Below, piece after piece: positions 24,961 to 33,271 of a stretch of 64,000 nt of DNA (positions are counted from its first letter, which is position 1; each line of letters starts with the position of its first letter). Made by a program: the position numbers and the translations under genes. The DNA is from Hyphomicrobium_A sp963817485. Its GTDB lineage: Bacteria > Pseudomonadota > Alphaproteobacteria > Rhizobiales > Hyphomicrobiaceae. The notes below the pieces were generated by a model. That model worked only from the letters and a program-made list of their open reading frames with translations, was not told the origin of the DNA and searched no databases. The DNA lies in NCBI GenBank assembly GCA_963817485.1, contig CAWFOR010000009.1:1-64000 (forward strand), written 5' to 3'.

Positions 24961-24974
24961 TTGACCTACATCAA
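24961..24974. promoter_or_regulatory. FNR/FixK box
   Basis: TTGACCTACATCAA fits the TTGAY-N4-RTCAA consensus with one changed position. It ends 41 bp upstream of the Crp/Fnr-type gene, a position suited to autoregulation. Confidence 0.7.
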
Positions 24975-25015
24975 GGCTCAAATCGCTCGCTGCGCGAAGG
25001 TCACCGGGAAACGTC

Positions 25016-25834
25016 ATGCTGCCGAGCGGCGAGAACCCCACGACCGAGCCAGTGATCACGCACCGAATGCGACGACCGCAGGCGCGCCAGGAGCCTACGC
25101 CTGAGCCGGTTTCATCCCCGCCTGGCCCCCTCTCGGCGATCGAGCAGCGCGGTACGAAGGTGCGCGCGCGCCGGCGCCAGCAGCTCATCTCGCCCGGGGG
25201 GGCGCCTGAGACCGTCTTCGTCGTGCGTTCGGGTCTGCTCGTCCTGCAGACGCTGCCGCCGGGCCAGCCGCGTCAGCTCCTGACGCTGCTCTATCCGCAA
25301 GACATCTTCGCTCCCTCATTTGCGCCGGCGCTGCCGGGAGCGGTCTTGAGCGCGGTTTCACCCTCCGAGCTTTGGCGCCTTCCCTCGCGCACATTCGAGG
25401 CGCTGCTCGCGCAAGAGCCCGCGCTCACGCAGCACCTCTACCAGCGGCTCGCCGACCAGCACGCGCGCTGTGTCCTGCACAGCGCGATCATCGGCGGCCT
25501 CAACGGCGAGGAGCGCGTCGCGTCGTTCCTGATCGAGCTGGCGCTGCGGCTCGGCGTGCCGGGCGCCGCCGGCGTCGCCTTCGAGCTGCCGCTGTCGCGC
25601 ACGGAGATCGCCGACTATCTGGCCCTCAACGCCGATACGCTCAGCCGCATCATGTCGCGCCTCAAAGGCCGCGGCCTCGTGGCGCGCACCGGCCGGGATC
25701 GCGCGTTGGTGGCGGACTGGGACGGCTTGTGCGCGATGAGCCCGCTTGCGGGCGCGCTTGCGGCTGCACACGGTGGCGCCCCCGCAAAACGGGAAAAGCC
25801 CGCGCGCACGGGCGCAAACCCGGCCCGCGCCTAG
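25016..25834 (+). CDS. Crp/Fnr-family transcriptional regulator
   Basis: 272 residues. A Pro-rich N-terminal tail of about 45 residues is followed by a cNMP-binding-type barrel (LISPGGAPETVFVVRSGLLV, LLTLLYPQDIFAPSFA, SELWRLPSRTFEALLAQEPA), a dimer helix and a C-terminal HTH: GEERVASFLIELALRLG, LSRTEIADYLALNADTLSRI, MSRLKGRGLVART. D-T-x-S-R in the recognition helix is close to the E-x-x-S-R of FNR/FixK. No N-terminal Cys cluster is seen, so it is FixK-like rather than an Fe-S FNR. The FNR boxes upstream suggest it regulates itself and ompW. Its 3' end overlaps gyrA by 4 bp. Confidence 0.85.
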   Translation: MLPSGENPTTEPVITHRMRRPQARQEPTPEPVSSPPGPLSAIEQRGTKVRARRRQQLISPGGAPETVFVVRSGLLVLQTLPPGQPRQLLTLLYPQDIFAPSFAPALPGAVLSAVSPSELWRLPSRTFEALLAQEPALTQHLYQRLADQHARCVLHSAIIGGLNGEERVASFLIELALRLGVPGAAGVAFELPLSRTEIADYLALNADTLSRIMSRLKGRGLVARTGRDRALVADWDGLCAMSPLAGALAAAHGGAPAKREKPARTGANPARA

Positions 25835-28609
25835 TCGGCGGACGGCTCCTCGCCGCCGGCACTCTCGCCGTCCTCGCCGCTCTCCTCGGCCGCGGATTCC
25901 TCCGGGATGTGCTCGACCGAGACGACGCGCTCCTCGGCATCGGTTTTGAACACGCGCACGCCTTGCGTATTGCGCCCCGCGATGCGCACGTCGTCGACCG
26001 GGCAGCGGATGAGCTGGCCGGCGTCCGTCACCAGCATGATCTGGTCGCTCTGCGCCACCGGGAAGGACGCGATCAGCGGTCCGTTACGGTCGTTGACGAC
26101 CATGGCGACGATGCCTTTGCCGCCGCGGCCGGAGGTCCGGTACTCGTAGGACGAGGAGCGCTTGCCGAAGCCCTTCTCGGAGACCGTGAGCACGAACTGC
26201 TCCTTGGCGCCCAGCTCGGCGAAGCGCTCCGAGGTCAGCTCGGCCTCGCCGACCACCTCCTCGTCGCTTTCGGCGTCCGGCACCGTATCTGCAATCTCGT
26301 CGCCCTGGGCGCGGCGCAGCATGGTCGCCTGCTTCAGATAGGCCGCACGCTCGCCGGCTTCGGCGTCGACGTGGGTGAGTATGGTCATGGAGATGACCTG
26401 GTCCCCGTCGTCGAGCTTGATGCCGCGCACGCCGTCGCTATCGCGGCCCTTGAACAGGCGCACCTCGTCTTCGAGCAGGAAGCGGATGCAGCGGCCCTGC
26501 GCGCTCGTCAGCAGCACATCGTTCTCGGGCGTGCAGATCTGCACCGCGACGATGGCATCGCCCTCGTCGAGCTTCATGGCGATCTTGCCGTTGCGGTTGA
26601 TGTTCTCGAAGTCGGAGAGCGCGTTGCGCCGCACCTTGCCCGAGCGCGTGGCGAACGCGAGCTGCAGCGCGCCCCACGTCTCCGGATCCTCCGGCAGCGG
26701 CAGGATGGAGGTGATGACCTCGCCCTGCTGCAGCGGCAAGAGGTTGACCAGCGCCTTGCCGGTCGCCTGCGGCGTTGCCGCCGGCAGCCGCCACACCTTC
26801 ATGCGGTAGCACATGCCGCGCGAGGAGAAGAACAACACCGGCGTGTGCGTCGAGGCGACGAAGATCTTGGTGACGACGTCCTCCTCGCGCGTCGACACGC
26901 CCGAGCGGCCCTTGCCGCCGCGCCGCTGCGCCCGGTAGGTGGCGAGCGGCACGCGCTTGACGTAGCCCTTGAGCGAGACGGTCACGACGCAGTCCTCGCG
27001 CTGGATGAGGTCCTCGTCCTCGAGGTCGCCCTCCATCTCGACGATCTCGGTCTTGCGCGGGGTCGCGAACTCGTCCCGGATATCCGGCGAGCTCTTTCCG
27101 GACGATCTCGACGACGCGCAGGCGCGAGGCGAGGATCGCGAGGTATTCCTTGATCTCCTCGCCGATCTTCTTCAGCTCGTCGGCGATCTCGTCGCGGCCG
27201 AGCGCGGTCAGGCGTGCAAGCCGCAGCTCGAGGATGGCCTTGGCCTGCTCCTCGGACAGCTTGTAGGTGCCCTTGTCGGAGACCTTGTGGCGCGGGTCGG
27301 CGATCAGCATGACAAGCGGGGCGATGTCGTGCGCCGGCCAGTCGCGCTCCATCAACTGCTCGCGCGCGGCAGCGGGGCTCGCCGCGTGGCGGATGAGCTT
27401 GATCACCTCGTCGATGTTGGCGACGGCGATGGCGAGGCCGACGAGGACGTGGGCACGCTCACGCGCCTTCGTCAGCAGGAACTTGGTGCGGCGGCTGACC
27501 ACTTCCTCGCGGAAGTTGGTGAAAGCCTCGACCATGTCCTTGAGATTGAGGCTCTCGGGCCGGCCGCCGTTGATCGCCAGCATGTTGGCGCCGAACGAGG
27601 TCTGCAGGTCCGAGAAGCGGTAGAGCTGATTGAGCACGACGTCGGCCACCGCATCGCGCTTTAATTCGATGACGATGCGCATGCCTTCGCGGTTGGTCTC
27701 GTCCCAGATGTCGGAGATGCCCTCGACGCGCTTCTCGCGCACGAGGTCGGCGATCTTCTCGATCAGCGTCTTCTTGTTCACCTGATAGGGGATCGCGCTG
27801 ACGATCAGTGCCTCGCGGTCCTTGCGGATATTCTCCACCTCGACCTTGGCGCGCATCAGGATCGAGCCGCGGCCCTTGTGATAGGCGGCGAGGATGCCGC
27901 TGCGGCCGATGATCAGGCCCCCGGTCGGGAAATCCGGGCCCTGGATGATCTGGCACAGCTCGTCGATCGATATCTCGGGGTTCTCGAGATGCGCGAGGCA
28001 CGCGTCGATGACCTCGCCGAGATTGTGCGGCGGGATGTTCGTCGCCATGCCGACGGCGATGCCGCCGGCGCCGTTGACGAGCAGGTTGGGGAACTTCGCC
28101 GGCAGCACCACGGGCTCGAGCAGGCGGTCGTCGTAGTTGGCCTTGAAGTCGACCGTCTCCTTGTCGAGATCGTCGAGCAGGTACTGCGCGATCTTCGACA
28201 GCCGCGCTTCGGTGTAGCGTTCGGCCGCCGGCGGATCGCCGTCAACGGAGCCGAAGTTGCCCTGACCGTCGATGAGCGGCACGCGCAGCGAGAACTCCTG
28301 CGCCATGCGCACGAGCGCGTCGTAGATGGCGAGGTTGCCGTGCGGGTGGAAGTCGCCCATCGTGTCGCCCACGACCTTGGACGACTTCATGTGCTTCTTG
28401 TTCCAGTCGAGCCCGAGCCGCTGCATGGCGTAGAGGATGCGCCGGTGCACGGGCTTGAGGCCGTCGCGCACGTCGGGGAGCGCGCGTGAGACGATGACGC
28501 TCATCGCGTATTCGAGGTAGGAGCGCTTCATCTCCTCGGCGATGGAGATGGGGCGGATGTCGCTCGGCTCCTTGCCGCCGGGCTGCTGGTCGTCGGTCTT
28601 GTCGGCCAC
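25831..28609 (-). CDS. gyrA: DNA gyrase subunit A, one frameshift
   Basis: Type II topoisomerase subunit. Start taken at GTG 28609 (VADKTDDQQPGG); an in-frame TTG at 28660 lies in a hairpin and is less likely. Breakage-reunion domain: ISIAEEMKRSYLEYAMSVIV, GDFHPHGNLAIYDALVRMAQ, catalytic Tyr in AAERYTEARLSKIAQYLLDD, NLLVNGAGGIAVGMATNIPP. One extra base near 27088 (gccggatatccggg) breaks ELADIRDEFATPRKTEIVEM. The C-terminal beta-pinwheel carries the GyrA box AQRRGGKGRSGV, separating it from ParC, and an acidic tail. The gene is essential, so the indel is almost surely a sequence error. Confidence 0.95.
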
Positions 28610-28647
28610 GTATTTGAGGTCCGCTGAAGGGGGTTCGCTGGAACGCG

Positions 28648-28671
28648 GACGCACGCCCAAGGGCGTGCGTC
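28648..28671. repeat. perfect hairpin upstream of gyrA
   Basis: GACGCACGCCC, loop AA, GGGCGTGCGTC: 11 of 11 paired. It lies 39 bp upstream of the preferred gyrA start and would fold in its leader. No T-run follows. Confidence 0.7.
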
Positions 28672-28720
28672 ACGAGGGCAAATCGATCTATTGCATTTTA
28701 CCCCAAAGGGGGCTCCAGAA

Positions 28721-28750
28721 GCAATGCGCGCAAGCGCTTGCGCGCATTGC
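28721..28750. repeat. perfect 30-bp palindrome in the gyrA upstream region
   Basis: GCAATGCGCGCAAGC directly followed by its reverse complement GCTTGCGCGCATTGC, no spacer. Could be a protein-binding site or a mobile palindrome; about 110 bp before gyrA and 190 bp before the divergent PRC-barrel gene. Confidence 0.75.
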
Positions 28751-28936
28751 AAAATGCGGCCAAATCAAAGCGTAAAATCAATATCTTGCGGGAGGCAAGC
28801 GGGTTCGGTTGCGGCATGGCGGCGACTTGTCCGCAAAGGCGCGAGCCGCTACATGCCGCAGCGCGCCTCAACATGGTTAACGTTGCCGCGCATAATCGGG
28901 GGGCGGGTGCGCCCGCAGGACATGATGGAGAGTTCG

Positions 28937-29667
28937 ATGAACAGAGGCGTGTTGAGGTTCGCGGCCACGGCAGCGGCGATCGCGTTGTGGTCGGTCGCGG
29001 CCGCGGCCGATCCGGTTGCGATCCCGGCCAACATCTTCCTGCCGACGCAGGGCGGCGGCCAGTACCTCGCCAGGGATCTGCTGCTCGGCGGCAAGGTCTA
29101 CAACTCCGAGGGCAAGATCATCGGCGACATCGAGGACCTCATCCTCAACTCCAACAATCAGATCGAAGGCGTCGTGATGGGGACAGGCGGGTTCGCGGGC
29201 TTCGGCGAGAAGCACGTCGCGGTCGTCCTGTCGGCGCTGCAGATCAAGAACGAGGACGGCAAGATCACCATCAGCCTGCCGCAGGCGACCAAGGAGGTGC
29301 TCGACGCGCTCGAGCCGTTCCAGCGCACGCGCCGGCAAAGTCGCTGCTCGATCGCGCCATCGAGAAGGCGCACGAGCTGACCGACAAGGGCAGCGTCACC
29401 GCGAAGGATGCCTACGACAAGGCCAAGGTCGAGGCCGGCCCGGCACTCGAGAAGGCCAAGGAGCAGGCGAAGGAAACCTACGAGGAGATCAAGAAGGAGG
29501 CCGGTCCCGCACTCGAGAAGGCGAAGGAGCAGGCCAAGGAGGCTTACGATAAGGCGCGCGAGGCCGTGGAGACGAAGCCGGAGACCGCGCCTGCAACGCC
29601 AGCGCCCGAGGCCAAGCCCGCCTCGCCGCCGGAGAGCACACCGGCCACTCCCGCCCCGGCCCCCTGA
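28937..29667 (+). CDS. secreted PRC-barrel domain protein with helical C-terminal repeats, one frameshift
   Basis: ATG 28937. Signal MNRGVLRFAATAAAIALWSV then AAAADPV. PRC-barrel region at about 45-115: YLARDLLLGGKVYNSEGKII, GDIEDLILNSNNQIEGVVMG, GFGEKHVAVVLSALQIKN. After a slip near 29330 comes a long charged helix with a repeated unit (AGPALEKAKEQAKETYEE / AGPALEKAKEQAKEAYDK) and a Pro/Ala/Thr-rich tail. PRC-barrels often bind other proteins or the envelope. Function here unknown. Confidence 0.75.
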
Positions 29668-29691
29668 GGCGACAACAACCAGTCGAAACGG

Positions 29692-29723
29692 AAAGAGCCC
29701 CGCCTCGCGGCGGGGCTCTTTTT
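29692..29723 (+). terminator. rho-independent terminator, probably bidirectional
   Basis: AAAGAGCCCCGCC, loop tcgc, GGCGGGGCTCTTT then TT. 13-bp stem, 24 bp after the PRC-barrel stop and 22 bp before the convergent gene's stop; the A-run on the other side serves the minus strand. Confidence 0.88.
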
Positions 29724-29745
29724 CATTGGCGCATTTTGCTCGCCG

Positions 29746-30936
29746 CTAGCGGCCGTCGATGCACACCCGGGAGCTGCCCTTGAAGCTCGGGATCGAGGAG
29801 TAGACGAGGTCGACCTGCCGGATCGAGCGGCGCTCGCCGCGCAGATCGAGCGGCTGTGTCTCGGTGCCCGCGCGGATGCGGTTGTTGACCTGGTACTCGT
29901 CGGGCGGTCCATGCTCGTAGACGACGCGCAGACTTATGAGCAGCAGATCGGCCCGATCCACCCGCAGACGGATGGCACTGAAGCGGCCCTCCTGGCGCCC
30001 GACCGGAACGGTGTCGTGGTCGGCGCCGAAGCTCGCCTTCTGGCAGCCGAGCTCCTCCCAGCGCGCGACGGGCGGCGGACCGGGCGGGGGGCCCGGCGGC
30101 GGTCCCGGAGGCGGACCGGGCGGCCGGCCGCCGGCACCCTGCAGGCCGTAGACGGCGACCGTCGCCTGGCCGCGGAACCCGGGCCGCGAGCGGTAGACGA
30201 GCTCGATGCGATCGATCGTGCGATCGCCGCCGATGAGGTCGAGCGGCCGCGTGCGCCCGCCCGCGTGGATGAACTCGCGGACGCTGAGATCCTGTGGGGG
30301 CCCGTGGAAGTAGACGACCCTGATATCCAGGAGCTCGATATCGTTGCCGGAGACTTCCAGCGCGATCTTCTCGAAGCGGCCCTCGCGGCGACCGACGCGG
30401 ATGACGTCGCGATCGACGCCGAAGCCGACCTGCTGCTGGCCGAGCAGCTCCCAATTCTCGCGCTCGCGCACTTGCTCGGCGTAGACGGTGAGCACCGCGC
30501 GGCGGCGGAAGTCGTGGCCCGCGCGCGCGGCGATCTCGATCCGCTTGATCGGACGGGCGCGTCCCTGCAGGTCGAGCGGCTGCGTGCGCTCGCCGGGGTT
30601 GAGCTTCTGGCGCAGGTCGATCTGCTGAACCTCGTCGTTGCCGAATACGACCGTGACGCCGACGACGAAGACGGGGCTCTCCGCCGCCTCGAGGCCGATA
30701 CGAGCAAAGCGGCCGTCGCGGCGTCCCACGTCGATCGTGTCGCGATCGACGCCGATCCCGCCGACGCGCGTCGAGCCGAGCAGCACCCACTCGCCTCTGT
30801 CGGCATCGCGCGGCAGGCCGGGGTCGCGCGGCGCGGTGCGGTTCCAATCGCCGGGCCGCTGCGCGGCGGCCGGGTTTATGATTGCCGGCGCCAGCAGCAG
30901 CAGAGCTGCAAGCGCCAGGATGTATCGGCACAACAT
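29746..30936 (-). CDS. secreted protein with three tandem DUF2541-like repeats
   Basis: 396 residues, intact. Signal MLCRYILALAALLLLAPAII then NPAAA. Three homologous units follow at about 48-155, 158-270 and 293-395. Each has W-x-x-L-G, D-x-D-x-I/V-x-V-G-R-x-x-G-R-F (GVDRDTIDVGRRDGRFARIG; GVDRDVIRVGRREGRFEKIA; GADHDTVPVGRQEGRFSAIR) and a later T-x-P-L-D-L. A (PPGP)n linker joins units 2 and 3. The unit resembles DUF2541 (YaaI-like), normally one per protein. Likely periplasmic or extracellular beta-sandwiches; ligand unknown. Confidence 0.7.
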   Translation of the reverse strand: MLCRYILALAALLLLAPAIINPAAAQRPGDWNRTAPRDPGLPRDADRGEWVLLGSTRVGGIGVDRDTIDVGRRDGRFARIGLEAAESPVFVVGVTVVFGNDEVQQIDLRQKLNPGERTQPLDLQGRARPIKRIEIAARAGHDFRRRAVLTVYAEQVRERENWELLGQQQVGFGVDRDVIRVGRREGRFEKIALEVSGNDIELLDIRVVYFHGPPQDLSVREFIHAGGRTRPLDLIGGDRTIDRIELVYRSRPGFRGQATVAVYGLQGAGGRPPGPPPGPPPGPPPGPPPVARWEELGCQKASFGADHDTVPVGRQEGRFSAIRLRVDRADLLLISLRVVYEHGPPDEYQVNNRIRAGTETQPLDLRGERRSIRQVDLVYSSIPSFKGSSRVCIDGR

Positions 30937-31094
30937 TCGTATCTCCCAACAGTCCGTAACCAGTTATCTCGCCTCCGCGACAAAGCCCAATTTGCAGGCT
31001 TCCATCGACCGAATTGTGTTACTGCAGCGCACTCAATAGCGGCGGCCGGCGAGCGGTTCTGGGGCGGCGCTGCGGCGTACGCGGAGAATTGGAC

Positions 31095-32288
31095 GTGGCA
31101 TCAAGCGGTTCGAAAAAAGTCGTGCTGATTGCGCTCGGCGCCAATCTCGGAATAGCGCTCGCCAAATTCGCCGCCGCCGCCTGGACGCGCTCCTCCGCCA
31201 TGCTGTCGGAGGCGATCCATTCGCTCGTCGATACCTCCAACCAGGCGCTGCTGCTCTACGGGCTCACGCGCTCACAGCGCCCCGCGGATGCGAACCATCC
31301 CTTCGGCCACTCCAGGGAGCTTTACTTCTGGAGCTTCGTCGTCGCCGTGCTGCTGTTCTCCATGGGCGCCGGCGTGTCGATCTACGAGGGCATCACGAAG
31401 CTGCGCGACCCGCATCCGATCAGCGACTTCTGGATCAACTACAGCGTGCTCGGCGTCGCGCTCGCGCTCGAAAGCGTCTCCGCTTACAACGCGCTGTCGG
31501 AGTTCGGCGCGCGCCGCGGCTCGCGCGGCTGGTTCGCGGCGCTGCGTGCCTCCAAGGACGCGGCGCTGTTCACGGTGGTGCTGGAAGACCTCGCGGCGGT
31601 GACGGGGCTGCTGATCGCGCTCGTTGCGCTGCTGTGCGTGCAGCATCTCGGCTGGGACCGCGCGGATGCGATCGCCTCCATCGCCATCGGGCTTCTGCTT
31701 GCTTCCGTCGCGGCGTTCATGAGCGTCGAGATCAAGAGCCTGCTCGTGGGCGAGGCCGCCAATCCGAAGGTGCAGGCCGGCATCGAGGCGATTTTGGCGG
31801 CCGAGGTGCGGCCCGAGGGTCCGCTCGTGGCCATCAACGAGATCCGCTCCATGCACCTCGGGCCCGAGGACGTGCTCGTCGCCGCCAGCGTCGACGCCAT
31901 CGACGGACTGCCGGCCGAGAAGGTCGAGGCGCTGACGAGCAAGCTCGAGCGCACGATCAAGGCGCGCTTTCCGGAGGTGCGGCGCCTCTACATCGAGACG
32001 CAGTCGACCGCCGGTCACACCGCGGCGCGCGGCGGCCGAAGCGCACACCGCAAGCGATGCAAAGCAAAAGCCGGAGGCGGCGGCCGACGCGGCACCGACG
32101 AGCCGCAAGGCGAAGAAGCGCACGAAGCGGCGCTCGGCCGCTCTGACCATGACGCCGGCGTCTCACGAAGTCGCACTTCGTGGAAGCAAATGCTCTGCTC
32201 ACCTCTCCGATCATGGCGAAGCCATGCTGCGCATGGACGGGAACGTTCGCCACGGCCTGCAATGACGCAATCGAGGCGCGCCAGGTGA
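31095..32288 (+). CDS. cation diffusion facilitator family transporter
   Basis: GTG 31095 with ggagaa upstream; an upstream extension in frame lacks conservation. Helices: KVVLIALGANLGIALAKFAA, YFWSFVVAVLLFSMGAGVSI, TVVLEDLAAVTGLLIALVAL, IASIAIGLLLASVAAFMSVE. Metal-site-like residues appear in SSAMLSEAIHSLVDTSNQAL and in LEDLAA; HPFGHSRELYF is also typical. The cytoplasmic domain ends near RRLYIETQST. A slip near 32010 probably follows, because another frame continues with a Lys/Arg-rich tail (SRKAKKRTKRRSAAL) and stops at 32265. Exports divalent cations by proton exchange; the metal is not deducible. Confidence 0.82.
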   Translation: MASSGSKKVVLIALGANLGIALAKFAAAAWTRSSAMLSEAIHSLVDTSNQALLLYGLTRSQRPADANHPFGHSRELYFWSFVVAVLLFSMGAGVSIYEGITKLRDPHPISDFWINYSVLGVALALESVSAYNALSEFGARRGSRGWFAALRASKDAALFTVVLEDLAAVTGLLIALVALLCVQHLGWDRADAIASIAIGLLLASVAAFMSVEIKSLLVGEAANPKVQAGIEAILAAEVRPEGPLVAINEIRSMHLGPEDVLVAASVDAIDGLPAEKVEALTSKLERTIKARFPEVRRLYIETQSTAGHTAARGGRSAHRKRCKAKAGGGGRRGTDEPQGEEAHEAALGRSDHDAGVSRSRTSWKQMLCSPLRSWRSHAAHGRERSPRPAMTQSRRAR

Positions 32289-32519
32289 GTAGGTTGCTAC
32301 CGTCGCGAGGTCCTAACCCAGCTCACTCGCTCGCGCCGATTCTCGACGCCCGTGAAGCTTCATGCGTCGCCGCTCACGACCTCTCCCGCCGGGATTGGTG
32401 ACGTGCCGTCGAGCGCGAGCCACTCGTCTGCCAGGGCGATAGGCGACTGAACGCGCTCCAGCGCGACAGTCGGGTGAGGCGCGCAACGTTGAGGTCGCAG
32501 CCCGTGACCCGCGCGCAGC

Positions 32520-33026
32520 CTAGAACGGGATCTCGTCGTCGAGCTGCTTGTCGATGGCAGCGCCGCCCTTCGCCGCCTTGCGCGCGCGGGGCATCGCTGT
32601 AGCTCGTCTCCGAGCCGCCGCCGTAGTCGGCCTGGCCGTTCTCCTGCATCGGCACCCGCGCCGGCGCCGCCCGCGCGGCCGTCGAGCATCGTCAGGTTGC
32701 CGTTGAAGCCCTGCAGCACGACCTCGGTCGAGTAGCGGTCCTGGCCGTCCTGGCCCTGCCACTTGCGCGTCTGCAGCGACGCCCTCGATGAACACCTTGG
32801 AGCCCTTCTTCAGGTACTGCTCGGCGATCTTGCACAGGTTCTCGTTGAAGATGACGACCGAGTGCCACTCGGTCTTCTCGCGCCGCTCGCCCGTCGCCTT
32901 GTCGCGCCAGGTATCGCTCGTCGCGATGCGCAGGTTGGCGATGGGGCGGCCGTCCTGGGTGCGGCGGATTTCGGGATCCTTGCCGAGGTTGCCGACGAGG
33001 ATCACCTTGTTGACGGAACCAGCCAT
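32520..33026 (-). CDS. ssb: single-stranded DNA-binding protein, three frameshifts
   Basis: ATG 33026 with aaggag upstream. OB fold: MAGSVNKVILVGNLGKDPEI, GRPIANLRIATSDTWRDKAT, KTEWHSVVIFNENLCKIAEQ, YLKKGSKVFIEG. After slips near 32772, 32663 and 32598 the reconstructed rest is SLQTRKWQGQDGQDRYSTEV, VLQGFNGNLTMLDG, a Gly-rich linker and the acidic tip IDKQLDDEIPF that recruits partner proteins. Essential in replication and repair, so the breaks are most likely sequence errors. Order uvrA-ssb-gyrA is as in other Hyphomicrobiales. Confidence 0.93.
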   Translation of the reverse strand: MAGSVNKVILVGNLGKDPEIRRTQDGRPIANLRIATSDTWRDKATGERREKTEWHSVVIFNENLCKIAEQYLKKGSKVFIEGVAADAQVAGPGRPGPLLDRGRAAGLQRQPDDARRPRGRRRRGCRCRRTARPTTAAARRRATAMPRARKAAKGGAAIDKQLDDEIPF

Positions 33027-33271
33027 GTCGAACTCCTTCGATCTGCCGCGGCCGCGCTCGCGCTGGCCGCAAATCCTGCCCGGGGAAAACCCCCGAGTCA
33101 CCGCCTCAACCCTAGTGCGCCGCGCCTTCCGCGCCTGCCCAAATCCTGGCGCCCGCTTCGGGTTGTCCACGCATTTCGACGGACCGCGCGCGGTCGCATG
33201 TTCCGCTTATGTTCTAGACATAGGTCACCGCCGCCGCCTTGGCAAGGGCGCGCAAGGCAGGCGGCTCAGGC

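Noticed and set aside
25372..27153. 593-codon plus-strand frame antisense to gyrA
   Set aside because: GC-rich antisense shadow of GyrA's C-terminal half, with no motif or ribosome binding site.
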